A stretch of 64,000 bases of DNA from Paramecium sonneborni. Lineage: Eukaryota; Ciliophora; Oligohymenophorea; Peniculida; Parameciidae. The DNA lies in NCBI GenBank assembly GCA_905182985.1, contig CAJJDN010000010.1:546224-610223 (forward strand). The letters run 5' to 3'. Positions 1-11,998 of this stretch are shown piece by piece (position 1 is the stretch's first letter; each line of letters opens with the position of its first letter). The notes beneath the pieces are model-generated. The model did not search any database. It was not told the origin of the DNA and was given only the letters and a program-made list of their open reading frames with translations. Position numbers and translations under genes: made by a program.

Positions 1-1780
1 TTTGCTTTGGCAGGAATAGTAGGTTATTAAGTAGTTTGGGGTGTTACTCCAGCCTTACATTCACCATTAATGTCAGTCACAAATGCAGTATCTGGTATAA
101 TTATAGTTGGAGGTATGGAATTGATGGATGGAAAATATATGCCAGGATCTTTAACTGGATTATTAGCAGCTATTTCTGTTGCAATTGCATCATTGAATAT
201 TTCAGGAGGTTTCTTAGTCACATAAAGAATGTTAAATATGTTTAGAAGACCAACTGATCCTCCTGAATATAATTATTTGATGGCATTAGCAGGAGCAACA
301 GGAGTACTTGGATATTATGGTGGACTCTATTATGGAATTCCTAAAGAACCATTGACAAATCTATCTTATTTAGCATCTTCAATTGCTTGTATCTTAGCTA
401 TTGGAGGATTAGCATAATAATAAACAGCTAGAATTGGTAATAGTTTTGGATGTTTGGGAGTTGGATTAGGTGTTGCTGCAACTTTAGGATATAAAGGATT
501 TTCTCCAGAATTATTAGCTTAATGGGCATCTATGGTTATGTTAGGAGCTACTATTGGTGGTACTGTTGCTACAAGAGTTGCTATTACTGATTTACCTTAA
601 TTAGTTGCATGTTTCCATTCCTTTGTTGGTTTGGCAGCTGTTTTAACATCAATTGGTAACTATTTACATGTATTCCCTCATTTGGCTGAAGATCCTGCTG
701 CCCTTGTTCATAAATTATCAATATTCTTTGGTATTTTCACTGGTGGTATTACATTTACTGGTTCTCTTATTGCATTTGCTAAATTGTAAAATCTCTTGCC
801 TTCAAATCCAACTGTTGTTCCTTATCATAATTAAGTCAATATTGCATTGGCAGCACTTTCAGTTGCTTCTTTATTAGTATACAATCAAACAGGTAGTTTT
901 GCAGTAGGAATGACAGCATTATTAACAGCTACTGCTGCTAGTAAAGTTTTAGGAGTTACATTAACAAATGCTATTGGAGGTGCTGATATGCCAGTTGTTA
1001 TAACAGTTTTGAATTCATATTCAGGATGGGCATTATGTGCTGAAGGTTTTATGTTAGATAATCCATTATTAACAATAGTTGGAGCATTAGTTGGATCATC
1101 AGGTGCTATTCTCTCATATATTATGTGTAAAGCTATGAATAGAAATTTAACAAGTGTTATTTTTGGAGGATTTGATGTTAATCCAGCAGCTATATAAGCT
1201 ACAAAAGTAGAAGGAACACATACTGAAATAAATGTTGAATAAGCTGTTGAAATGATGGTTAATAGTAAATCAATCATTATTGTACCAGGATATGGTTTAG
1301 CAGTTGCTAAAGCATAATATCCTGTTGCTGAAATGTGTAAAACACTTATTGATTAAGGAATCAAAGTAAGATTTGGTATTCATCCAGTTGCTGGTAGAAT
1401 GCCTGGATAATTGAATGTTTTATTAGCTGAAGCTGGTATTCCTTATGATATAGTTTTTGAAATGGATGAAATTAATGATGATTTCCCTGATACAGATCTT
1501 GCCGTTGTTATTGGAGCTAATGATACTGTCAATTCTGCTGCTGAAGAAAATCCAAATTCACCAATTGCAGGTATAATTTAATATTTATTTTTTAGGAATG
1601 CCTGTTTTAAGAGTTTGGTCTGCTAAATAATCAATTGTTATGAAGAGATCAATGGGTGTTGGATATGCTGCTATTGATAATCCAGTTTTCTACAAACCAA
1701 ATAACAATATGTTATTAGGTGATGCCAAAAAAACTTGTGATGAACTCTCCTCAAAAATTAAAGATCATTTTAAATCATGA
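1..1780 (+). CDS. NNT: Proton-translocating NAD(P) transhydrogenase, 3' part
   Basis: Mitochondrial inner-membrane enzyme that couples hydride transfer between NADH and NADP+ to proton movement. The reading frame is open from base 1, so the N-terminal NAD-binding domain lies outside the window; 584 residues remain. They begin in the PntA-type transmembrane part ([17 protein letters not shown]). The PntB-type membrane domain follows, with [19 protein letters not shown] at its end, and then the NADP-binding domain III with [12 protein letters not shown] and [15 protein letters not shown]. Alpha-type segments precede beta, the animal-like fusion order. A 25-nt intron at 1571-1595 splits the conserved SPIAGMPVL motif in phase 1, and removing it restores both frame and motif. 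Stop TGA at 1778. Family assignment is very secure. Confidence 0.95.
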
Positions 1781-2649
1781 TCAAATATGTTGTACAATTT
1801 CATATAAAATAATACAAAATTTATTTCAATAATAACTTTTTGCATTCTTATTTATTAAACTAAATACTTCTATATAAAAATAATTTACAAATAATAAATT
1901 AATATGACAATAAACCATTGAAAATGTTCTTATTCATAATGAAATATTAATTGCTAAATCTTTTAAATGCTATTTTTTATATATATTTTATAAATTAAAT
2001 CTTAATTTAAATGGAATTTATTCAATATCAAATTTTAAATAATTTTTCATACATCCTTGTAAACCTAAAATAAATTTCTTAACTTATTTAATTTATAAAT
2101 TATGAAATAAGACAAAAAAACATATCAGTTAAATTATATTTGAAAATTTCTTTAAAAAATTCTTATTTGATAAACAAAAAACGAATCAGTTCTTATGAAT
2201 ATTAGAGATGTTGAATTTAATTGTACTTAAGAATATTTTCTATTAATTAACATAAATTTAAAAATTCTGAATATTATATTATTTCATAATCAAATCTAAG
2301 TTTAAAACAAAATACTTATTATAATATCAAATATTAAAAATGTATTATTTAATAAATCCACTAAAATTTTCTATTTTGAAAAATAAATAATATTCTTAAG
2401 AACTAATTAATTTTTCTACATAAGAAAATGATTTCCAAAATGATAAGGCAATTTTTTAATATTATAAGTAAAAATAAAAATTCTCTGAAAACATTCTACT
2501 TAGAAAATTTAGAATTCGATATCATTTTTAAAAGGTTTTGTTTCTAAAAAGAATTGTTGAAAATAAAATATACTTAAGTTATTAAATATTCCATTTAAGA
2601 GTTACACGAAATAAAAAATGTATGCCTTTGTATTTATTTTAATTTAATA
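1781..2649. other. AT-rich spacer without recognisable gene
   Basis: About 870 bp between the transhydrogenase stop and the Mei2-like start. Long stretches are open in the ciliate code simply because TGA is rare in such AT-rich DNA. None of the translations resembles a protein. No RNA gene was recognised. Confidence 0.6.
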
Positions 2650-3410
2650 ATGATTTATGATATTTTAGACATTGCTCTCAGCTCAACACCATAAAAAGGA
2701 AGAGCATCTTAAGCAAATACAACAGCTTCACCTAGAAGTTCAAGTGATTCCTCCTTTGAATCGAAATATATGCCTAAATTATAAATACCTAGACCATTGT
2801 TGAGTCAAGATGAAAAATTTGAAGCTTCTTTATGTGCATTTGGTATCGCATTCTTATCATGAGATTTTAAACTGTTTATGCCTGATGAAGGAAGTGTCTT
2901 TAACCTAAAATTACTTATTTAAGAACTCATGGAAATTAAGTATTTATTCAATTATGATGAAAAACTATTGTATTAAAAAATGAATACATTTTACTACAAC
3001 CTTGATATTAGTGAAGATAATGTAAATATTCTATTCTTAGTTAAGATCCTTGATGATGACAGAACTACCCTAATGTTAAAAAATATCCCTAAATACATGA
3101 GACCAAGTGATTTAAGAAACCTTTTAAATAAAGACTTCAAGTCTTAATTTGATTTTCTTTATCTTCCATCTGATAACAATAACAATGTAATTATTAATTA
3201 ATCAGATAAGAATGAAGGAAATTTAGGTTATGCATTTGTAAATTTTATTTCCCCTGAAATTGTATTAAAATTTTTCAAGAAATACAATAATAATAAATGG
3301 AGTATAAATGATAAAGTAGACTAAGATATTAATTATAAAAGCAAATTTGTTAACTGAAGTATGCAAAATTGTAGGGTCGAAGAGATTTGATGAACTAAAT
3401 GGAAGAATGA
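2650..3410 (+). CDS. Mei2-like RNA-binding protein (C-terminal RRM)
   Basis: Predicted 237-residue RNA-binding protein of the Mei2/TEL family, in which the C-terminal RRM binds RNA during meiosis or differentiation. The RRM starts at TTLMLKNIPKYM (the LKNIP motif of RNP2), and GYAFVNF is the RNP1-like strand. A 26-nt intron at 3316-3341 ends AAAAG. Splicing it gives KQICQLKYAKLQGRRDL, a close match to the conserved C-terminal helix of Mei2 RRMs, which confirms the junction. An in-frame TGA at 2860 is removed only by a 21-nt GT...GAG segment at 2843-2863, which is atypical. The start at 2650 is the first ATG in frame and is not well supported. The N-terminal third is Ser-rich and low complexity. 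Confidence 0.8.
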
Positions 3411-4386
3411 TTCCAAACGCATTGATATTTTAATCATTTTTGTTTTTGTTTTTCAACTTTTTTAAATCAAATTTATTATTGTAAAATTAAGGAAATTTTT
3501 AATTAACTACGATAAAATTATAATATACTTCAAAGAATTTATGACAATTAAAAATAATCCAAATGGAACTAAATTTTAAATTTAACAAAACAATAAATTT
3601 AACAATTATCGATCATATCCTATTGTTAAAGAAATTAAATCCTATTTTATAAAAATATCTATTTAAAAATACATAATATTAAAAAAAAGAATTATTGTTT
3701 TATGAATCTTAGAATAATGAACCCTAACACTAAAATTTAAAAAATTTATTTTTTAAGTATACCATTTAATATTATTTAATGATAAAAGTAAATTAAAAAT
3801 AAGAATTTTTGAAACATTAATTTTTTTTTTTTAAAAGAATTATTAATATTTATATAAAATAATTATGATCAAAAAAGTACTTTAATTTTACAAAATAGAA
3901 ATTAATAATAGAAAATTACAGATAAAACCTACAAAATTCTAATAAAATATTCCTTTAAGTTTAAAACTATTGACACAAAATATGAATCCATATTTATGAG
4001 CGTATTTCTAAAAAGTATATAGTTGATATTATTCCAGCATTAATTTTATTTAAAGGAATACTTTGACTAGATGCCAGATGATAATGAGATTTTGATTGGC
4101 ATTGATAAATTCAATTTTTAGAATATATTAAATTTCTTTTTAGAATCAAATGTGATGATTGAAAGAAAAAAGATTAATTCTTTTATAAAGGATTACCAGC
4201 AAATTTTCCTTTTTTTGTTTTAGAAATTTTAATAAATCTTATATTTATATACTTGTTAACAAGAATGAAAGGCATAAAATCTCATTATGATTATAAAAAT
4301 TAGAAAATAAAATAAGATATTCTTGATTATTATTTAACAGATCAGTCAATTGAATATGTATATATATATAAAGTATGGACGAAACT
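3411..4386. other. Spacer, partly inside the duplicated block
   Basis: AT-rich sequence between the Mei2-like stop and the 3' end of the first (truncated) copy of the BAH-PHD gene. From 3622 on it is repeated at 4879. Nothing coding was seen. Confidence 0.55.
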
Positions 4387-4877
4387 TCAGTTTTTTTTAC
4401 ATTCTGGACATATATATTTTTATAATCTCTTTGCTTAATCCTAACTAAGTCCAATACATTTCAGATGAATCCATTACTTACATATCTCACAAAATACATA
4501 CCTAATATAGTATAATATAATATAAGTACTTTAAATCTGGATTTGCAGGTCTTTTACAGACACAAATCTTTTTCCATTATTCAAAAGGTGGCAATAACTT
4601 TTCATTAATATATGAAGCTCTCATAAAAAATATATTATCATTTAGCTCTTCTATATGATCATATTCTTCATAACTTAAAATGATAGCTAATCCAATAATG
4701 CTTTCAATTTCTATATAATCGAATTCATTAGTCTTAAAAACCTCATTTTCAGATATACAATCTAAATGATCCTTTTATAACCCTATCAATTCAGTTTTCC
4801 TATAAAACCACTATACTTTTATAAACGGTATGCAGTTATTCTCTTGATCCATTAGTTTCACAATCTTAATGAGCTTG
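3622..4877. repeat. 1256-bp direct duplicate, copy 1
   Basis: Bases 3622-4877 recur at 4879-6134, with the single ambiguous base N at 4878 as the only separator. By eye the two copies look identical. Copy 1 breaks off at the N in the middle of the BAH-PHD coding region, while copy 2 runs on into the rest of the gene. This is the pattern of two contigs with an unmerged overlap, not of a natural tandem duplication. Confidence 0.9.
4387..4877 (-). pseudogene. Duplicate 3' half of the BAH-PHD gene (probable assembly artefact)
   Basis: Carries only the end of the BAH domain and the whole PHD finger of the gene at 5644-6404. It is cut at the N at 4878 and has no start codon or N-terminal half. It should be removed or collapsed with the intact copy rather than counted as a gene. 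Confidence 0.8.
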
Positions 4878-4878
4878 N

Positions 4879-6134
4879 ATTGTTAAAGAAATTAAATCCT
4901 ATTTTATAAAAATATCTATTTAAAAATACATAATATTAAAAAAAAGAATTATTGTTTTATGAATCTTAGAATAATGAACCCTAACACTAAAATTTAAAAA
5001 ATTTATTTTTTAAGTATACCATTTAATATTATTTAATGATAAAAGTAAATTAAAAATAAGAATTTTTGAAACATTAATTTTTTTTTTTTAAAAGAATTAT
5101 TAATATTTATATAAAATAATTATGATCAAAAAAGTACTTTAATTTTACAAAATAGAAATTAATAATAGAAAATTACAGATAAAACCTACAAAATTCTAAT
5201 AAAATATTCCTTTAAGTTTAAAACTATTGACACAAAATATGAATCCATATTTATGAGCGTATTTCTAAAAAGTATATAGTTGATATTATTCCAGCATTAA
5301 TTTTATTTAAAGGAATACTTTGACTAGATGCCAGATGATAATGAGATTTTGATTGGCATTGATAAATTCAATTTTTAGAATATATTAAATTTCTTTTTAG
5401 AATCAAATGTGATGATTGAAAGAAAAAAGATTAATTCTTTTATAAAGGATTACCAGCAAATTTTCCTTTTTTTGTTTTAGAAATTTTAATAAATCTTATA
5501 TTTATATACTTGTTAACAAGAATGAAAGGCATAAAATCTCATTATGATTATAAAAATTAGAAAATAAAATAAGATATTCTTGATTATTATTTAACAGATC
5601 AGTCAATTGAATATGTATATATATATAAAGTATGGACGAAACTTCAGTTTTTTTTACATTCTGGACATATATATTTTTATAATCTCTTTGCTTAATCCTA
5701 ACTAAGTCCAATACATTTCAGATGAATCCATTACTTACATATCTCACAAAATACATACCTAATATAGTATAATATAATATAAGTACTTTAAATCTGGATT
5801 TGCAGGTCTTTTACAGACACAAATCTTTTTCCATTATTCAAAAGGTGGCAATAACTTTTCATTAATATATGAAGCTCTCATAAAAAATATATTATCATTT
5901 AGCTCTTCTATATGATCATATTCTTCATAACTTAAAATGATAGCTAATCCAATAATGCTTTCAATTTCTATATAATCGAATTCATTAGTCTTAAAAACCT
6001 CATTTTCAGATATACAATCTAAATGATCCTTTTATAACCCTATCAATTCAGTTTTCCTATAAAACCACTATACTTTTATAAACGGTATGCAGTTATTCTC
6101 TTGATCCATTAGTTTCACAATCTTAATGAGCTTG
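4879..6134. repeat. 1256-bp direct duplicate, copy 2
   Basis: Second copy of the block at 3622-4877. This copy is contiguous with the 5' half of the BAH-PHD gene and is therefore the one to keep. Confidence 0.9.
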
Positions 6135-6404
6135 GCCACATAGACAGATCTATTATCACCTCTTATGCATAAATTTTGACCAACATGATATATTTAGTTT
6201 AGGTATTTCAGCTTTGGATAATTAGTTCTAAAAATAAGGAGAATGCCTTAACCTTGACTTTTTATCAGTTTGTAAAATTCTTATAATCGATTTTAAATCA
6301 TTTCTCCTTAGAAAATTTTATAAATGACTCTGCTTTCTTTAGAGATTTTAATCATCTTTAAGAGTGGAAGTAGAGGAAATCTTTTGTTCCTACGATACTG
6401 ACAT
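5644..6404 (-). CDS. BAH-PHD domain chromatin reader
   Basis: Small nuclear protein (235 residues) expected to bind histone tails. The N-terminus starts MSVSQEQKISSTSTLKDDQ. A BAH domain follows at about residues 75-160 (YHVGQNLCIRG, VQWFYRKTEL). The PHD finger at about 170-235 has CVCKRPANPDL, CEICKQWIHLKCIGL and a final CPEC. The two introns (6228-6252, 25 nt; 5759-5786, 28 nt) are needed to keep BAH and PHD in frame; the second splits the finger between its first and second metal pairs. The remaining 708 nt are exactly 236 codons. The BAH-PHD order matches plant EBS/SHL and protist readers of histone H3. The target methyl mark cannot be read from sequence. Confidence 0.9.
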
Positions 6405-7318
6405 CTGATATCTATTTGAGATTTAAAATAAAATTAATCAAATATTTTAGTTGCTACTAAATCTTTATATAGTTAGATTACTAATACGTAATAGTTGAAA
6501 TAATTAAGTAAACTTAAATCTAAATATAATCAATTAAATAATCAGTTATAGTCAATTTAGATTGATTATCGAATATAACTCTTGTAGATTTAATCCTTAG
6601 AAGAAAAAGTTAATTTTTAATTTCTTTGTTTGAAAATGATCTATATCCTATTATCAAAAAGTAAATTTAAAGTTTAGGGCATTTTTTGCAAAAATTAATT
6701 ATGATAATTTCAATCAGAATAAGTCATTTAAATATTCATAAATTTTCATTTATAGTATATATTGAAGTATAAGGAGTAATTAGAGAAGTTGTTTGCAAGG
6801 AATATGGTATCATAAAAATATAATTCTAATAAATAATTCTAAATCATTGAAATAATTAATTAAATTATCGCAATATAAGAAAACTTTATTTTAAGATAAT
6901 TATAATGATAACTTGATTATTATATTTTAAGGAAACATTTATGTATTTACTTTAAATCATAAATTTAAATAAAATAGAATAATGAAACAAACTTGATAAA
7001 CTATTTACAAAATAATTAAAGATTCAAAATTTTTATGATGAATTTGAAATGATAATAATAGAGATGAATATCTATAAATAAATAGTATCATTTAAGAATT
7101 TGATAATATATTTTGTTGAAAGTTTATATAATTGATTCCTAAGAATTGTATTTTTTTTACAAAGATGAAATAGGCTTTATTATTTTATTAAATAGAGTAG
7201 TAATAGTTAAGATAATTTGGATAAAGATGAAAAATTGAAAAAATAAATAAAAGGTTTAGGAATAGAAATGAACAGTATTATAATTAATATTAAATATATA
7301 AAATACTTTAACAAATTA
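6405..7318. other. Divergent spacer
   Basis: About 900 bp of AT-rich DNA between the BAH-PHD start (minus strand) and the next plus-strand gene. It presumably holds both promoters. No gene, RNA or clear motif was seen. Confidence 0.5.
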
Positions 7319-9002
7319 ATGCAAAATTTTGAGACTGTAGAGGTAGTAAATCCAACAGTTGATTATTTAATGACAAAATGTGGATAAAATCTTTATGAGC
7401 ATTACTTATGTGAAAAAGAACCTGGATATAATTGTGAAGTTTTAGCAAATTGGCAATGTGGAGTTGTATAATAGGAATTTTTAGTATGTAAAATAAATAA
7501 CAATAAAAGCCATTCGATCATGGTGAATCAAAATATGCGATATTGAATAAATGGATAGATGAGGATGAACCTGTAATTAATTATATAAAAAGTTATAGCA
7601 TTTTAAAACGATTGATAATATGACTGCAAAGGGAGTGAAAATGATGAGAATATAATAGCCATCAACAGGATAAGAAACATTTGATGATGCTAGATCATAG
7701 AAAAGTTAGTCTTCATCTAGATTTTCTAGAGGTTCAATAGCAAAATTTTAAAATTCTGTAAGTAAAATGAAACTTATAAATAAATTGGGTGGATCTTCTC
7801 AATAGATGACAACATATTAAACGACAATCGAAGAAGAATATAAACCAAATTTAATAAAAATGCCAGAAGCTAAAAAACCTCCAACTCCAGATGCTATTAT
7901 AGAAAGACTTCGTGAATAGAGAGAATATTAAACATTAGATAAATAGAAAGAGAATGAAAGAATGCGTAAAATAAAAGAGGATTAAATTGAATAAGAGGAG
8001 AAAAAGAAAGAGTAGATGAAATAATTGAAAAATAAATAGTATACATATGACTATGATGGTTAAGTAGTTTTTCTTACAACAAAGTATGTATATATGTATA
8101 TAAATTAATAGGCCAATAGATTTATAAATAAATGAAATATTATAACCAGAGACAAAAACTAATTAGCCTTAGAGAGTGATGAAAGAGGTAAATTCATAAC
8201 CTGAAATTAAACCAGTTAAAGAGGCATTTGCAAAAGGAGAAGAAGATAATAGAAAATTAGAAAAAGCAGCAGCTGTTGAATATCCAAAATAACCACCTTT
8301 AATAGAAGCCATGAAGGTTATATGAATAGTTATTCTAGTCTAAATAAGGTACAAATATCATTTTTGATAATGGATATATAAAAGAAGGAGGTGACTATAA
8401 AATTCCTGATAGAATGAGTAAAAGAGATTATTAAACTATGGTTTTTGGTTTATAATAAAAAAACAAAAAGTAATTTGAAGATTAAGAAGATGGTGTTGTT
8501 GAAGATATGGATACATACGAATAAAAATTATTTGATGCTATCAATCATGAAGGTGATAGAAATATTAAAATTTAAAATGAATAACATTTTAAATGGATGA
8601 TGGAAGATGAAGATATTAAAAAATCTTATAGATCTTCTTCAGCAGACTCAGCTAATGCAAAGAGTATTTATGAAAGTAAAAAACAATCTAAAAAACAAAC
8701 CAAAGAAAAAGAAAAGATTAGTCCAAAGAAATTAAAATCTTAATTTGATAGAATTAATGCTTATAAAAATTGTAACACCTTTTTCTAAACATTTAGTTGA
8801 CGATATGAAAAAACCTTAAAATCTCAAAGCTAGTAAATTACATAAAGTTTTGAATGAATTTGATTCCAAATTACAAAGTCCAAAATGGGGTTATACTGAA
8901 GATAAAGAATTACCTTTACCAAATTCAACTATTTATAAATTAAAACATAAATCTGAAAGTTAATCTAAATTACCACCTCTGAAATAAAAAGGAAAAACTT
9001 GA
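7319..9002 (+). CDS. Charged, partly coiled-coil protein of unknown function
   Basis: Not recognised. Five introns (7484-7509, 7573-7598, 8084-8111, 8317-8338, 8772-8796; 22-28 nt) leave exactly 519 codons (518 residues). The N-terminus MQNFETVEVVNPTVDYLM leads to a short Cys-containing stretch (CGQNLYEHYLCEKEPGYNC). A Ser-rich linker follows, then a highly charged helix at about residues 170-230 (RLREQREYQTLDKQKENER) ending QYTYDYDGQ. The C-terminal half has acidic stretches and basic Ser/Lys tails (SYRSSSADSANAKSIYESK). There is no signal peptide or membrane segment. The layout suits a cytoskeletal or ciliary structural protein, but that is only a guess. An earlier in-frame ATG lies at 7268. 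The next gene starts just 35 bp after the stop. Confidence 0.8.
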
Positions 9003-9037
9003 GCTTTTTTATTATTAAATATATTAACAATTATAAT

Positions 9038-10385
9038 ATGGATAAGGTTTACAGCTTTAAAGCTAAAAATTAAGTTGGTCACATTAAATAGGTTATAAAT
9101 CAAGAACAAAAGCTTCAATTTTACAGTGAAGAAGAAGGAGAATCTACTAAATCTAAAGATAATACTCCTAAAACTAATTTAAAACCTAAAGCAAAAGCAC
9201 CTATTCAAAATGGATATCAAACTGATGATTCAGATTAAGGTACTCCAAAAAATTAAAAACCATAATCTAAATAACCTTAAGGTATTACTTATTTTTATTT
9301 AGCTCCTAAGATGTCGAAATTCAGCAATCTTGTCAATACTAAGAAGGTCGAGGGAGACGTTGAATTAGAACCAGACTTTAGTGACCAAGATAAAAAGCAA
9401 TAACCAGTATAAGTTTAATAACAAGAAGGAAATTACAATATTGAAGAACAAGCTAAAAGGATATAATAAAAATTGAGTTAATAACCCTAATAAAACGTGA
9501 AACTCAGTAAAACCAAGTATTTAAATTTTATCTATCTTAGATAAGCTGTCTCGATGTAAAATCTCAATGTTAATTCTGATAATGAACACACCAAAAAGAA
9601 TTCGTACAATAATGCCAAAGATAAATTGAGTAATCATCCTTTTCGGCATCTTATTTTTGGTCCAAATGTCAACGAATAAACATTTAAAAAGCATTTGATA
9701 TTAACTTAAAGAGGTCTAATCTATGCTCGAAAATGTCTTAAAGGACCTTCTGACAAATTTATATAATCAAAAAAAATTCAACTTTCAGAGGCCAATCCAA
9801 AAAAAGATAAAACCTTAGTACTTGATCTTGATGAAACCTTAATTCATTCGTGCACTTCAAGAGAAAATCCTTAAGTGTATGTAACAGCTGTTGGAGATTA
9901 TGGGGAGGAGGCTAAAGTAAAAATTTTTTTATAATAATTAGATTGGGTTTAATATTCGTCCATATACAACACTGTTCTTGTAGTAGTTATCTTAATATTA
10001 TACTATTTACATATATACAGCATCATCTTAAGCTTATGCATCCGCTATCATAAATTATTTAGATCCAACTAAATAATACATCTCGGGAATTATGACTAGA
10101 AATAATTGTATGGAAACTAAAAATGGTTTTTTTATTAAGGACTTACGATTAATAGGTAATAAAGAATTGAAAGATATACTAATTGTTGACAATTTAGCTC
10201 ATTCTTTTGGATTTTAAATTGAAAATGGTATTCCTATTTTGGAATGGCATACTGATTAAAATGATTAAGAATTAAAATATTTACTAGATTACTTAATTGA
10301 AGCAGTCAAATATCCTGATCTTAGGGAATATAATACAAAAAAATTAAGACTGGATGATTTGATTGAATTTCATATTGAAGAGTGA
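9038..10385 (+). CDS. FCP/SCP-type (CTD small phosphatase-like) protein phosphatase
   Basis: HAD-superfamily Ser/Thr phosphatase of the FCP1/SCP/Dullard/TIM50 class, 433 residues. The catalytic motif LDLDETLIHSC lies near residue 256, with both Asp of DxDx(T/V) present. Motifs IRPYTTLFLQQL, YIYTASSQAYASAII and ILIVDNLAHSFGFQ follow in family order. The first 240 residues are low-complexity, charged and Gln-rich, with no known domain. Introns lie at 9282-9302 (21 nt) and 9917-9941 (25 nt), the second between the DxDxT motif and the IRPY strand. The remaining length is exactly 434 codons. Substrates could be RNA polymerase II CTD or other phosphoproteins; the sequence does not decide. Stop TGA 10383. 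Confidence 0.92.
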
Positions 10386-10888
10386 GATATTTTTATTGTT
10401 TATTTCATCAACAGTTTTATAAAATTATTTACTGAATAGCTGTTTATAATTTAAATCTATTATTGAAATATTCGATTATTATTTTTAGAGTTGTTTTTAT
10501 CTTACAATTCATTAAAATAATCATGTTTAAAATTAATCAATAAAATATAAATTGTTAATATGGAAAATATTGAAATAAGAAAATTTTCATGCATCAAAAA
10601 TTTGAAAAAAAAATAAAATAATTTTTAATAAAAAAGGTATCTTACTTTGAGATTAAACTTTAATAAATTACATTATTACTTAGACAGAATAAAATTGTAC
10701 ATAGATAATCTGAACTGTTAAAAAATTTATTCTGTATTAAAATATTGATAAATTTTTTAATTATAGTAAAATATAATGTATCTTTAGTAAGAATAAAAAA
10801 GTTGTCATATTTTAGTTGATGGATTCAGAATTAAAAAACTATATTTATCAATAATATTATTTTAGTTTAATAATATTAGTTATTTTTA
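10386..10888. other. AT-rich spacer
   Basis: About 500 bp with no recognisable gene or RNA. Confidence 0.5.
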
Positions 10889-11998
10889 ATGAACGACTCT
10901 GATTCTTAAATCAATAATCCTCTAAGTAATAGCCATGTCTCGAATTCAGAATAAGAATAATTAATACGTTAAGAAGAATCAGATTGCGAATACGAATGTT
11001 CATAAAATCCAATGTTAACAGAAGAAGATAATAAGTCTATTGTTATAAATAAGCTAATATAACATTCATGTATTATTAATTTTATCTAAGAATCTTCTAA
11101 TTAAAGAAATAAGAAAAGTTAGTTAGGATCGTTTTTGACTTCTTAATAATTAGAATCATAATAATACAAAATATCTGTTTAGTATGTAGATTCTAACATT
11201 GGTAATCCTCTTTGTTCAGGAGAAGAAGAAATATAAGAGAATTTGAAGAATATGAAGGAGAAACTTCAATAAATGGAAATAAAATTTGAAAGTTAGGCAA
11301 ATGAAATAAAGGAAATTCAAAGTAAAAAATCATTAAAAATTCAGACAATTTTAATAAAACAAAAGAAGAATTAGAATAATTGAAATCTGAAAATGATACT
11401 TATAAGAAAGATAACATTGAGATAAGATAATAGATGTAGAATTAAGAAAGTGAAATTCAAAAAATCTAAAATTTGTTATCATTAATGATATAAGAAAAAT
11501 AATTAAATCGTTATGATCAACATATTTAAATTTCGAATAAAAGATCCAAAACAACAGTTGAATTAAGCAAAGATATAATTAATAATTAAGAAGATCAAAT
11601 AAAATAAAAGCAAAAGCAAACTAATAGTAATGGATCTCTAATAAAATTAAATGAAACTCCATTGTCTTAATAATAAACATCATTTTTAATAAATAGTTCT
11701 AAAAGTTACTACCAAAAACCATTCACACCTCAAGTTTAATTATTTAATGCCAATCAATTAGCAGCTCTTTTGAAATTACGTAATAATATATTTAATTAAA
11801 GCTATGAATCGAAAGGAAGAAGAAAGAAAAGAATTGCAATAGAAATTACTTGGAAAAGACTTTAATTATTTATTTCATAAGCCAACCAAATCTAGTTGTA
11901 AGATTTTAATTAAGATTATAGCAATAAATCTTAATCAAGTTAAAGGCTAAGGAATACCGTCATCCTATTCATTTATTAATACCTCTCTGACAAAATGA
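10889..11998 (+). CDS. Coiled-coil protein, function unknown
   Basis: 346 residues after removal of three introns (11322-11344, 23 nt; 11780-11801, 22 nt; 11898-11921, 24 nt); the exonic length is exactly 347 codons. The N-terminal 110 residues are acidic, Ser/Gln-rich and disordered. A coiled coil follows from about residue 115 to 210 (NLKNMKEKLQQMEIKFESQ, LEQLKSENDTYKKDNIEIR). A Ser/Thr-Pro-containing tail carries NQLAALLKLPMNRKEEERK. There is no signal peptide or membrane segment. Its 3' end overlaps the 3' end of the convergent minus-strand gene by about 30 bp. No homologue was recognised. Confidence 0.72.

Noticed and set aside
2226..2400. 12-bp inverted repeat CTTAAGAATATT / AATATTCTTAAG in the first spacer
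   Set aside because: A low-complexity AT-rich match about 150 bp apart; could arise by chance and has no associated feature.
4879..6134. Natural tandem duplication of the BAH-PHD gene
   Set aside because: The copy boundary coincides with a single N and copy 1 lacks half of the gene; a contig overlap explains it better.
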